Below, one piece after another: positions 22,560-33,566 of a stretch of 64,000 bases of DNA. The notes below the pieces were generated by a model that saw only the letters and a program-made list of their open reading frames with translations, was not told the DNA's origin and searched no databases. The DNA comes from Bryum argenteum. Lineage: Eukaryota > Streptophyta > Bryopsida > Bryales > Bryaceae. How positions within the stretch are numbered: the first letter of the stretch is position 1; each line of letters starts with the position of its first letter. The translations under genes and the position numbers were made by a program. The DNA is taken from assembly GCA_037043015.1 (NCBI GenBank), contig CM073330.1:14340512-14404511 (forward strand). Reading direction: 5' to 3'.

Positions 22560-23690
22560 AACTCAAGAATCAAGAAGAGAGAAGAGAATTAGTGAAGCTC
22601 AAGAATCATGAGATTTTGAACGAGGTTAGAGGCATTTCCTCGTCACCTCTATATACGATGCCGATTTGGAATTAATCTTTAAGATGATTTTATCTTTTGA
22701 ATGTGACTAACAATATTCCTTTTTGTACGTCAGATATTCCAAATGAATGTGGAGGACATCTCCAACCCTATTCCTCTTCAGTTGGTTAAAAAGAAACCAC
22801 AAACGCTTGAATCAGAGGCAAGCAAGAGGGCTTGAGGCAAGCAAACCTCTGGATGCTCGTCACATTTCACAAAGTGACTCTGATTTTGCAACTTCAACAC
22901 TTGGGAATTACGTTTTCTAAATGAATAGGTAAGGTAGTTTGATATGGTTAAGAAGAAAACGTTATGGTCATTTGAAACTTTAGAGCGTTGCTACATTTGA
23001 ATTACAATGAGGTTTTAGAAGACAACACATATGGAGAAAATTGTAGGTGTTTTTAAAAGACAACACATATGGAGAAAATTGTAGGTGTGGTAGCCTTCAT
23101 TTGTAATTACAAAATTTCTCTTATAGATATTTTTCAATAATTATTCAAACAATTATTAGAAGAACTATTATTGCATGAGCGATTTGAAGGCTAAGTTGAG
23201 GATCAATCAGATTGCAATATTGGCATGAGTTGGGTTGATTGCAATATTGATCAAAGAAGGTTATCTATTTGCACTCATTGGTTAAGCTCGAGGAGTTTTC
23301 AAAAAAATGGTCGTCATAGATGGTTGCTTTTAAGTACACTATGTAACATAGTAGTAGTCAAACAATAAGTCTTCGTGCTCCATCTTTTATTTTACACTTG
23401 CCCAAATCATTTTCATGTTTCGTATTATCTTATATAGTCCTAAGTTTTTGTGCATCTAGGCTCAGTGCAAGCTCCCCACACAATATTGTAGATCTCAAAT
23501 GATTGTATGATAAATTGGAATGAATTTATTTATTTTATAGAGTTTTCTCAGTATAAATTGGACTTAGATCCTACACGACATGTCAAGAAAAAAACTTTGA
23601 CCAAATATTATGATGAGTGAGACAATAACCTCGCCGTTTTGGAGAATAAGCTTTACAATAGAGTTATTTATGATTAATCCATACATTTTG
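22560..23690. other. intergenic with possible exon debris
   Basis: Stretches at 22560-22830 have coding-like composition (KNQEERRELVKLKNHE-like reading and VEDISNPIPLQL-like reading) and may be further remnants of the EDM2-like gene, but no continuous gene could be built. A 35-bp direct repeat (GACAACACATATGGAGAAAA type) lies at 23017 and 23053. Nothing else recognised. Confidence 0.25.
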
Positions 23691-23696
23691 CAAGCA

Positions 23697-25480
23697 TTGG
23701 AGGTCTTGGAGGTCTTGGGAAAGTGCTTCCTAAGCATTATAAGTATTCATTTCTTTTCTACCTCCACTCATTGCAAGCCTCACAAATGATTTTACAAAAC
23801 TAACTCCTCCTTAACCCCTAAAGTCGAAAAAAGCCCGAATCGGGTCGTTTGGGGTCTGGTCAGCCCCATACTTACTATATTTAGCTCGTACGGAATTAAA
23901 ACCTTTTGCAAGTTGAAGAGTTTTTCCATAGCTTTCCGAAAAGTTATTTCATGCTACTAAATTCCTCATACTTTATGAGATATTTACGGTCAAAGTTTGA
24001 AAACACTATTTGAAATCTGCCCAAAACTGCCCAAACTGTGGTATATGCTCGTTTATTCTCTAAATCTGCCCAAAATAAATAAGATTGCTGGAACTTCAAA
24101 AATTCACCAAAAATTGAAATTTTACTTTTTTTCGTTTTTTGTGCTTGTAAATAAGGTTGTAAGGCATGATTTCACCGTTTGGATCTTTCTTCCAATTATT
24201 ATTCACATGCCAATTTTATTACCAAAGAGGTGCCTTTGAAGTTGAATTTCATCATACCTCCATGTGAAAGTTCAAGCATTTCATTAAGTTTTATAGGTTG
24301 CATGAGGGTACAAATTGCATAGGCACATTCCTAACTCACTTAGGAACAAGAATTAGAAGAGCCTCAGTTCAAATTTACTCTTGAATTCGGTTTTTTGGGC
24401 TCACAAAAAACTTCAAACCCATTTTGCAACAAGGAAAACGAACTTTTTTTCAACTTTGAATGTTATGATCTCACAATTGCTATGAAATTTGGAACTAAGT
24501 TTTAATACACACATACATGGACAAGTTAGGTATAAGATCTTACGGTTACATACTTGAGATTACGTCAAAAATTGAAAATTTTCATCTTGCATTGAAAGAA
24601 GGTGGTTGAGGAGTTCTGACACTTTTGGAGGCTTTCGACTTTAGGGGTTAATAATTTCAAGGTGCATATTTTGCTTTCAAAGCTTAGATTCCCATTTGGT
24701 GGGGTGATTTACTTTGTTCTCTTCTTGAACGTCTTATACTAATACTTCACAAGTTCCTATAGAGTGGTACCTAGATAAAATCAACCTTGTTAAGATCAAC
24801 GTCTTGTTAAGAACGATGTCCATGTCCCTTTATTATGCAAAGAGGCAATGTTTCGTTATGGTCAACGCTTGGATAAGATCAACATTTTTGTTTATCCGAA
24901 AACGTTTATCTGATCCAAGCACCACTGTAGTTTCAAATTTTTATATGCGTAAAAAATCTAAGACACTCATTTGTTAATTTGCTCAATTTAAGGGGAAATT
25001 TGAAAATATTGTAAGTAATCCTTAGGCCTTTAGATAATTCAAATTTGCAAGAATAAATCTTAGAAACCTTCAAAGTTAAATATCATCGTATTGAGCCCTT
25101 TCATTTGTAGCAACTTGCAAGGAAGATGGAAGCATCCCATCTTACGTCAGAGGATGTGAAGATGTAGCTTTATCTAGAAGCCATTATATGGAGAAACTTC
25201 ATCTATGAGCTATTCCATTACGTCGTGTTAAAACCATTTTCCCCATTGAAAGCTTAATCAGGTTTGAGATTACATTTCCTTTGCCTTATCTGTCTTTGAT
25301 ATTCCTATCGTTGTGCTCTTTGTAAAGTCTTAAAAACTATTTCATGTCAATAAGAGGTCGAATGGAGTAAAAAACACTTGTCCCTTTGCCCTTGTAGTCA
25401 CTGTGGATTAGAGAGAATTTCATGAATCATTTTTAGTTTTTGGAGGTTAAAGAGGCTTTTTTATTTTACGTTTCCGTCTT
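23697..25480. repeat. Left arm of an ~8 kb inverted-repeat structure
   Basis: Segments here match the reverse complement of 30700-31660 in collinear order: the AAGCATTATAAG / TTTTCTACCTC / CACAAATGATTTTA block at 23735-23795, the CAAAGCTTAGATTCCCATTT block near 24680, the CTTAGGCCTTTAGA block near 25020, and the GGTCGAATGGAGTAAAAAAC block at about 25355. An 833 bp MITE interrupts this arm and is absent from the other. Confidence 0.7.
23815..24647. mobile_element. piggyBac-like MITE
   Basis: Flanked by TTAA on both sides (23811-23814 and 24648-24651). Termini are the perfect inverted repeat CCCCTAAAGTCGAAA / TTTCGACTTTAGGGG. TTAA target sites with CCC-starting ends are the hallmark of the piggyBac superfamily. 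No transposase-length frame inside. The equivalent place in the opposite arm of the inverted repeat (near 31470) lacks the insert. Confidence 0.75.
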
Positions 25481-28400
25481 TGTGCTTTTCGTGCAATCTC
25501 AGAAATCTATTCCTACTATCAGAAAAAACGACTTCCGATCATGGCAAATTTTCAAAGCCCATGCACGCGGAAGTGCTCAAGCACGTGTTTCCGTACATTG
25601 CACTTGTAGCATGATTGTCATATTGGACATATTACTATTCATTTCATTCCCAATAGGATGAGTTACTATTAATCAAATGTACTTCTTAAGTACATGTTAT
25701 GAATAGGAACTTCTCCTATAGGACATAAAATGAATAGTGATTTGTAAGATATGACAACTACGACTTGTAGACTTGTGTATTTGTGTGTTGCACTTGTTTT
25801 TGTGCATTATACCTGTTTATGTACGTTGCACTTTTTTTCTGACGTTTCCGTCTTTGTCCTTTTTCTAAAATCTCAAAAACCTATTTCAGCCATCATTAGA
25901 ACAACTTTTGATCCTTGTGGACGAGGGCATCATTTCATAGCCCGTGCACGCGAAAGTGCGCAAGCGCGTGTTTTTGTGAGTTGCACTTGTTGGCTTGTGT
26001 GTGAGAGTGTATTTTTATGCGTTGCGCTTGTAGAATTGTACATTGTACTTGTGTACCAGCACGTTGCACTTGTAAAATTGTGTTTTTGTGCATTCCACTT
26101 GTTTATGTGTGTTGCACTTTGTTCCTTGACGTTTCCGTCTTTGTGCTTTTTGTAAAATTTCAAATACCTATTTTCTCTATCAGGAAAATGACTTTTGATC
26201 CGAGAAATGAGGGCATCATTCCCTAGCCCGTGCAAGCGGAAGTGTGCATGCGTGTGTTTTTGTGCGTTGAACTTGTAAACCAATGCGTAAGCGTGTGTTT
26301 TTATACGTTGAACTAGTGTATTTGTGCGTTGCACTTGTAGACTTGTGTATTTGTGCGTTGCACTTGTTTTTTTGTGTGTTGCACTTGTTTCCGTGTGTTG
26401 CATTTTTATCCTTGATGTTTTTGTCTTTGTGCTTTTCGAAAAATCTCAAAAACCTATTTCTCCGATCAGAAGAACAACTTTCGATTTTTTTGTTTGTTGC
26501 ACTTTTTTGCTTGACGTTTCCATCTTTGGGCATTTTGTAAAATCTCTTGAAACCTATTCCCGTCATCAGGAAAGCGAATTTCAATTCTTGAATCAAGGGT
26601 ATAATTTTAAAGCTTGTGCACAAAGAAGTCCACAATCGCGTGTTTTAGTGCGTTGGACTTATAAACTTGTGCGTCAGAGTGTGTTATTATGCATTGCACT
26701 TGTAGACTTGTGTTTTTGTGTGTTGTACTTCTTTTTGTGTATAACACTTGTTTATTGAGCGTTGCACTTTTTTTCTTAAATATTTTGTCTTTGTGCTTTT
26801 TGTAAAATCTCAAAGACCTATTACCGCCATTAGAAAAACAACTTTCGATCCCGAGAAGAGGGCAACATTTCATAGCGTGTGCACGCTGCAGAAGCGCGTG
26901 TTTTTGTAGGATGCACTTCTAGACTTGTGCATCAGAGTGTGCTTATTCCTTTGCACTTGATGATTTGTGCGTTGCACTTGTGGACTGTGTGTTGCGCTTG
27001 TTTTTGTGCATTGCACTTTTTTGCTTGACGTTTTTGTCTTTGGACTTTTTCTAAAATCTCAAAAATCTATTTCCGTTTTCAAGAAAAACGACATTTTATC
27101 CCGAGGCAAGGGTATAATTTCAGCGCTTGTGCAAGCAAAATTGCACAAGCGCATGTTTTTAATAGTTGCACTTGTACACTTGTACGTAAGAGTGTGTATC
27201 TATGCGTTGCCCTTGTAGTTTTCTGCATCCTACAAGTGTATTTTTGCGTTGCACTTATAGACCTGTCTTTTTGTGTGTTGGACTTGTTTTTGTGCATAAC
27301 ACTTCTTTTTGTGCATTGCACTTTTTTGCTTAACGTTTTTGGGTTTGTGCTTTTTGTAAAATCTCAAAAATCTACTTTGGCCAAGAACGACTGAATAGCT
27401 TGTGATCTGAGACAAGGGCATCCTTTTATAGCTTGTGCACGCGGAACTTTGCAAGCGCATGTTTAAGTCCGTTGCATTTGTAGACTTGTGCATGAGAGTG
27501 TGTTTTTATGCGTTGCACATGTAGATTTGTGTGTTGTAGTTGTATATTAGTGAGTTGCGTTTGTACACTTGTGTTTTTGTATGTTGCACTAATTTGTATT
27601 ATATTTGCTTCTGTGCAATAATCTTCTTTTTGTTTGTTGCACTTTCTTCGTGGAGGTTGTCGTGTTTGTGCTTTTTGTAATATCTCAAAACCTATTTCCG
27701 TTATAAAAAAACTTCTTTTGATTCAGGAATAGACGGCATCATTTCATAGCCTCTGCATGCGAAAGTGCACAAGCGTGTGTTTTTGTGCGTTGTAGTAATG
27801 GAATTGTGCGTTGCACTTGTAGACTTGTGTTTTCTTGTATTGTACTTGTTTTTGTACATTGCACTTGTTTTTGTGCATTTGACTTGTTTTTGTGCGTTCA
27901 ATGTTTTTAGTTAATGTTTCCGTCTTTGTGCTTTTTGTAAAATCATAAAAACCTATCTCCGTTTTGGATATTGGAGACGAGGATATCATTTGATAGCCCG
28001 TGCATTCAGAAATGCGCAAGCGCATGTTTTTGTGCGTTCCATTTGTACTTATGCGTAGCACTTGTTGGTTTGTGCATTGCAGTAGTGTATTTCTGCATTG
28101 CACTTGTAAACTTGTGTTTTCATGTGTTAGTACTTTTTTAATGTATTGCACTTGTTTTTATGCATTGTGCGTTGCGTTGCACTTCATTGTTTGTGCGTTG
28201 GACTTGTGGACTTGTCTTTTTGTGAGTTGCACAAGTTTCTTTTTAAGCATTAGACTTATTTTTGTGCGTTGCACTTTTTTCCTTGACGTTTTTGTCTTTG
28301 TGCTTTTTGTAAAATCTCAAACACTTATTTCTGCCATCAGAAGAACAACTTTCGATCCATGAGGCGAGGGCATTTTTTCATTGTCAGTGCACATAAAAGG

Positions 28401-28780
28401 GCACAAGTATGTGCTTTTGCATCTTGCACTTCTAGATTTGCGCGTGTGCTTGTATTTGTATGCATTGTTGTTGTTGATTTGTGTGTCGCACTAGTGTATT
28501 AGTATGTTGCACTTGTAGTAAAAGTTGTGTTTTCGTGTATCGCACTTTTTTTTTTGTTGCACATCTTTTCTTGACGTTTCCATATTCTGCTCTTTGTAGA
28601 ATCTCAAAATTAAACCTATTTTTGCTACTGGAACAACAACTTCAATCTTAGAGATGAGGGCATAATTTCAGAGCTTGTCCACGTGTAAGTGCGCAAGTGT
28701 GTGTTTTGTGTCTTTCTACTTCTAAACTCATGAATTGCACTTTTTTTGTGTTTTGCACTTGCACTTGTAGATTGTAACAA
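25440..28780 (+). repeat. Degenerate satellite, ~260-370 bp units with ~28 bp sub-repeats
   Basis: At least eleven copies of an ordered unit: a GACGTTTCCGTCTTTGTGCT word, TTTTGTAAAATCTCAAAAAC, CTATTTCCGCCATCAGAAAA, a GATCC-GAGGGCATCATTTCA block, AGCCCGTGCACGCGGAAGTG, then a variable number of GTGCGTTGCACTTGTAGACT sub-repeats. Marker words lie near 25466, 25842, 26130, 26417, 26514, 26777, 27028, 27330, 27650, 27914, 28287 and 28575. Open frames here repeat phrases such as CVALVFLCVALV and are repeat artefacts. An inverted partial unit lies at 30480-30850. Confidence 0.85.
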
Positions 28781-28822
28781 ATAATGTCTGGTAACAAACC
28801 AATGATGGAGATGAAGCATACA

Positions 28823-29183
28823 GATAGATAGATAGAAACTCCAATCCCTTTCTAAGGGGCCGGCGTGAATGAAGTGTCCGTTCGTAATGCTAATATCCCG
28901 ATGGCCACCGGACAAGGGGAAATTGGAACAATACTACTTCCCCCTCTCGAGGGTGGACACTATAACTACGCTAGTTTCTAGCCTAGTTACTAATGCCTTG
29001 AAGATACTTGACATAGTATCCCCCCAAAGGACTTTGAGGTACCCATACAACAAGGTCCAAAGACCCCCCACAATAGTTGGGTGGACTATAGTGGTGAGCA
29101 CCACGCCGGCATGGGGAATAGAACCCACGACCTCCTCATTGGGGGCCTAAGCCCTAACCACCAAGCCAATGCTTGTGGTGCCT
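28823..29183 (-). mobile_element. tRNA-derived SINE, full-length copy 1
   Basis: Flanked by a perfect 13-bp target-site duplication GATGAAGCATACA (28810-28822 and 29184-29196). Read on the minus strand it begins AGGCACCACAAGCATTGGC. It carries an A-box-like TGGCTTGGTGG (29158-29168) and a B-box-like GGTTCTATTCC (29115-29125, one mismatch to consensus) at tRNA-like spacing, and ends in a (TATC)n tail. 361 bp, no coding capacity. Related copies lie at 37617 and 43173. Confidence 0.85.
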
Positions 29184-29253
29184 GATGAAGCATACACTTC
29201 TTGTTAAAAGGCGGTCGCTGATGGTGGTGCAATTTCTGAACAAGACATTGGAA

Positions 29254-29539
29254 CACTACTAGAAAAAAGTGGGGTTTGCAATGTTACAAACATTGCTTTT
29301 TGTGTAAACATTGCTTACTTGAGCAGCGCATTGAAGCTTGCTTTAGCACTGTTCTCTTTAAAGAAAATAAGCAATGTTTTCAACCTCAAATTTATTAATT
29401 TGTAGATTTTAGGCTGAAAACATTGCTTATTTTCTCAGAAATGGTGCTAAAGCAAGCTTCAATACATTGCACAAGTAAGCAATGTTTACACAAAAAGCAA
29501 TGTTTGTAACATTGCAAGCCCTCCTCTTTTCTAGTAGTG
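29254..29539. mobile_element. CACTA-type fold-back MITE, best preserved copy
   Basis: Ends CACTACTAGAAAA and TTTTCTAGTAGTG are perfect inverted repeats. The whole 286 bp is nearly a perfect palindrome (GCAATGTTTGTAACATTGC and AAAATAAGCAATGTTTTCA in both arms), so a transcript would fold into a long hairpin. Target duplication is not clear (GAA versus AAG). No coding frame. Confidence 0.8.
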
Positions 29540-29689
29540 AAGCTAAGAAACGTACCAGTTCCATGGGTTCTCACATTGGGGCATAGCAAGTTGGTCATTA
29601 TTGCTTCAGAATTCATCTATCATTAAGGAAGCTTTCCCTTCTTCTGTCAACTTTGAGGAATAACCCTCTCGGCATTATCATCTGTTGAG

Positions 29690-30215
29690 TAATGGTCATC
29701 GTCTTATTGAGTAATAGTGATCGGTGATGATATCGATCTTGCTAGTAGGCTTCCTGTTCTTGTGAGTTTAGATCACACGAGGAGGCTCCATCTCAACGTG
29801 TAGAGCTGGGGGAGTCGGACCCTAGCCTGGCCGTCCTTGGAAGTCCGTTCCTCCTCAGCTGGATGTGGCGGTGACGATTGTGCCTTGTTCACCCACTTAG
29901 CGGAGGTCGGATTTCAAATGGGCATGGCGGAAATGGGCATGGTGGAAGTCATTCTATGATTCGCACAGTCCCAGTAATTCTTCAAGTCAACGGGCGTAGG
30001 GTTGCGGGTTGCTTTCACTGGTGGTTTAGATTGGCAGCGCTTCACGACTGCAACCAACGACTTGTTTCACGTGCCCTCGATCAATTCGCCGAAGGTAGTC
30101 TGCAGGTCGAAAATGTCCACGATTCTACCATCGCTTCGAATGAACTTCAGCTTAGGAATTGTCTCATTTGGGTTGATGTAGCCGAAAATGGGTGCATTGA
30201 GATACAAGGATGAAA
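29690..30215 (-). pseudogene. Decayed copy of the gene family also seen at 33.6-35.1 kb
   Basis: On the minus strand a frame reads IFDLQTTFGELIEGTWNKSL and then LVAVVKRCQSKP, and further on KNYWDCANHR, interrupted by stops, followed by SKIDIITDHYYS. The 34.3-35.1 kb locus has parallel pieces (IDMHTTLSDLIADRGKKRLE, RNNWADHT, TKIDLIISDYSS) in the same order and strand. I do not recognise the family. Multiple stops argue against function. Confidence 0.45.
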
Positions 30216-30469
30216 CATGCAACTCTTCACAAGTAAATAAAAATCGTTTGCAAGAAACTATGAAGAGTCACTCTCACTTCAAAGAGAGTATGAAGTAGCA
30301 AACAAGGAAATACAAACAAGAAAGTTGGAGAGATTACTTACCTCAAGCACCCTCCGAACCTCTTTGAGTGTCTTGTTCAAAGGCTGCACCACTGCCAGGG
30401 GCCGCCTTTTTACGAGAAGTGTAAGCTCCGTCTTCATCACTAATCTCTTCTCAAAAACCTTTTGCTACA

Positions 30470-30620
30470 ATCTACAAGAGCAACATTTTGTAAGTCCAAC
30501 AATTTGCAAGTGCAACAATCTCCAAGTCCAACAATCTCTAAGTCCAACAATCTCCAAGTGCAACAATCTGCAAGTGCAACAATCTGTAAGTACAACAATC
30601 TATAAGAGCAAGTGCAAAAA
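30470..30620 (-). repeat. ~15-bp tandem repeat at the inner edge of the inverted structure
   Basis: About eight copies of AAGTGCAACAATCTG with small changes (AAGTCCAACAATCTC). The repeat is the reverse complement of the GTTGCACTTG sub-repeat in the satellite at 25.4-28.8 kb, so this is an inverted, separately expanded piece of that satellite. Confidence 0.75.
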
Positions 30621-30699
30621 CACACGTTTGCACACTTCCGCGTGCACCGGCTCTTGAAGTTATGTCTGTTGGAGTGTTTCTTGTGATGGAGAAAATAAG

Positions 30700-31660
30700 T
30701 AATTGAGATTTTACACAAAGCTCAAAGACGGAAATGTCAACGGAATTTTTTTAATTTAAACCGTTTTAACCTTTAAAAGATAGAAAATGGTCTATGAGAT
30801 TTTCTAAAATCCACAAAGACCAAAAAGGCAAAGGGATAAGTGTTTTTTAACCCATTCGACTTCTTATTGGCAAGTAGTAGTCCTTGACTTTAAAAAGAGC
30901 ACAATGATGGGAATGTTATAGAAATAAGTGTTTCCAAACCCAGTTGACGTTTAATGGCTAGAGGAAATTCTTTTGATTTACCATGACAAATAAGGCAAAA
31001 AAAAAAAGTATTCTCAAATCTATTGGGGAGAAATGGTTTCAATACTACTAAATAGAATAGCTCGTAGACGAATTTTCACCATCTAATGGCTTCTAGATAA
31101 AGCTTCATCCTCAATCATCCTCGGACCAAAAATGAGACGCTTCCATTGTCCTTGCAAACTGCTACAAAGAAAAGGGTTTGAAACAAAATGACATTAAACT
31201 TTTAAGGTTGCCAGGATTAATTCTTGGAAATCAAATTTTCTAAAGGCCTAAGAATTACTTAGAATATTCTCAAATTTCCCCCTAAATTTAGCAAATTAAT
31301 AAATGAGTGTCTTAGATTATTCTGGCATAGAAAAATTTGAAACTACGGGAGCTTGTGAAGTATGAGTATAAGAAGTTTAAGAAAAGAAAAAAAGAAAATT
31401 ATAGCACCAAATGGGAATCTAAGCTTTGAAAGTAAAATATGCACTTGAAATTATTTGAGAGGTTAGCTTTGACCAAGCAACTTGACATTTTGTATAATTG
31501 ATCCACAATTGAATTGTTACCACTCTTTTATTTCTTTTACATTTATTCAAGGTTTATAAAATCATTTGTGGGGCTTGCGAAGAGTCGAGGTAGAAAAGAA
31601 CTCAATCCTTATAATGCTTAAAAAAAACTTTTCCAAGATCTCTAAGACCTCAGTCCGATG
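30700..31660. repeat. Right arm of the ~8 kb inverted-repeat structure
   Basis: Reverse-complement counterpart of 23697-25480, running from the CAAAGACGGAAATGTCAAC block (satellite edge) through GGGATAAGTGTTTTTTAACC, TAAAGGCCTAAGAA, AAATGGGAATCTAAGCTTTG to the CATTTGTGGGGCTTGCG and TAGAAAAGAACTCAATCC blocks. The two arms have diverged by many substitutions and indels, so the structure is old. Confidence 0.7.
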
Positions 31661-31664
31661 CTTG

Positions 31665-31863
31665 CTTTAGCACCATTTCCGAGAAAATAAGCAATGTTTT
31701 TAACCTCAAATCTACAATTAAGTAAATTTGAGGTTGAAAACATTGCTTATTTTCTTTAAAGAGAACACTGCTAAAGTAAGCTTCAATGCGTTGTTCAAGT
31801 AAGCAATGTTTACACAAAAAGCAATGTTTGTAACATTGCAAACCCTCGTCTTTTCTAGTAGTG
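31665..31863. mobile_element. CACTA-type fold-back MITE, 5'-truncated
   Basis: Shares TTGCTTTAGCACC, the AAAATAAGCAATGTTT arms and the right end TAACATTGCAAACCC then TTTTCTAGTAGTG with the copy at 29254-29539, but lacks the left terminus. Confidence 0.65.
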
Positions 31864-31913
31864 GAAGAGGTTTTAAGGGTGCTTAAGGAAAAGATTGTAG
31901 ATTGTCTATTAAA

Positions 31914-32052
31914 TTGTAGATTTGAGGTTGAAAACATTGCTTATTTTCTCGGAAATGGTGCTAAAGCAAGCTTCAATACATTGCACAAGTAAGCAATGTT
32001 TACACAAAAAGCAATGTTTGTAACATTGCAAACCCCACTTTTTTTTAGTAGA
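31914..32052. mobile_element. CACTA-type MITE, right half only
   Basis: From AGATTTGAGGTTGAAAACAT to TAACATTGCAAACCCCACTT then TTTTTTAGTAGAG. It repeats the right half of the neighbouring copy about 50 bp away and keeps a damaged terminus. Confidence 0.55.
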
Positions 32053-32059
32053 GCTTGGT

Positions 32060-33480
32060 CGGCTTTCATTCAAGCAACAACTAAAGCTTGGTCGGCTTTG
32101 ACTTAAGCAACAACTACAGCAAAGCAAACCTTTTGTCACCCACGCTTCAGAGAAGGAGAGGGAGAGCCATCCCGACTTTGACTTCTACAAGCAACCGCAG
32201 GCCCCGAAGGACGATGAGATCCTGGAGGATGATGAAGAATCTCTCCCGCAGACGAGAGGTTAGATGTGATTGCTTTCGTTTCCAATTTTTATTGTTGCAT
32301 TACTCGTGGAGTCCGTTCCAATTTTTATTGTTGCAATACTCGGGGAGCCTCCTCTCTTCAAGTATACTTTATTCATACATGTTGAAATTCAACATTTCGA
32401 TGAAGAGTAGAAACTCTGAAGAGTCTTAATATATCCTCTTTGGTAAGACTTCATTTGAGATAGTTTGAATTTATAGCATGAACTCTAGTAGTAGGTGACG
32501 TTATTTTATGGTTTCGAAACATGAGACATGTATTGTCACTTCAAGTCAATTGTATGGATCATATTCATCTTCTTTTAATATGAGTTGATTTTGCTCATTT
32601 ATGCCCCTGGGTTTTTAGTATTGAATAAACATTGTAAACATTGTTGTTAGGGGGAGTGTTTTTAGTAGGATCGGAATTGAGATATTGACTTTTCAAACTT
32701 ATAAATTTGTGTTGACTTGTGAATTCGGATCAAATTGGAGCCTTCTAAAATTGCAAGATGTAAATGTATTTGTGCTTAAATCCTACACCCAAGCCTCGTT
32801 TTGGTCATAAATGTCACAATTTTTAAGAAAGTAGCAAAATTGAAAACTGAGGTTTATCATTCACATCTTAATCACACCATCTTATAATAAGCTTATTGTA
32901 AATCATGTGGGCCAAAATTTGAGTCACAAAGCCCCATAAATTGCTAGATCATAATGATGCCTTGGTCGTTGATCTTCTTTTCTTTCTATACACGTAGAAT
33001 CTAATTACCCTTGACAAACCTTTGTCGATTTGCAAGTCATATTAGTGAAAGCATAAACTAGTGAAGCATAAAGAAGCATTCAAGTTTTTTACAATGTACT
33101 TATAAGCTTCTAAAGCTTAAACTTATGAAACCTTACACACGCAAATCCAAATTTCCAAAAACTCGATTATCACATCTGATCTCACAGTGAAACACACATG
33201 CATCTCAGTGAAACACACATGCATGCACGTGACCCTTTGTATTAACTGTTGGGACCTCTTTGCGTGGAACTATGGGGGCCTCTTTGCGTGGAACTATGGG
33301 ACCTCTCCATCTTAGCTATCAAAACTCTATCGTCACTATTTCTCGACCAAAAGCTCCCTCGCTCTCAGAGCTTTTCACGCTTGATCTCTACGCCCACAGG
33401 ATCCTGCACAATGGGATCGGAATCCGACCAAATCCCACAAGTAAATAAACAGTTGAAGTTCTGCGGGTGCAAGGTACTGT
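32060..33480. other. intergenic, little recognised
   Basis: Mostly AT-rich. A ~25-bp direct repeat (CTCTTTGCGTGGAACTATGG) lies at 33259 and 33284. The stretch near 32900-32950 (TGTGGGCCAAAATTTGAGTC) resembles 60150-60200, so an old dispersed repeat is likely. No gene supported. Confidence 0.3.
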
Positions 33481-33566
33481 GATGGGGTCATTCTGTAAAT
33501 GAAATGAAATCTTCGGTTTCCAAATCACAGTCACTTACCAGTCGAGAATTCAGCTGCACAGCCAGG

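Noticed and set aside
25440-28362. Hydrophobic, Cys-rich frames in the satellite
   Set aside because: They repeat CVALVFLCVALV-type phrases dictated by the GTGCGTTGCACTTG sub-repeat and run on both strands.
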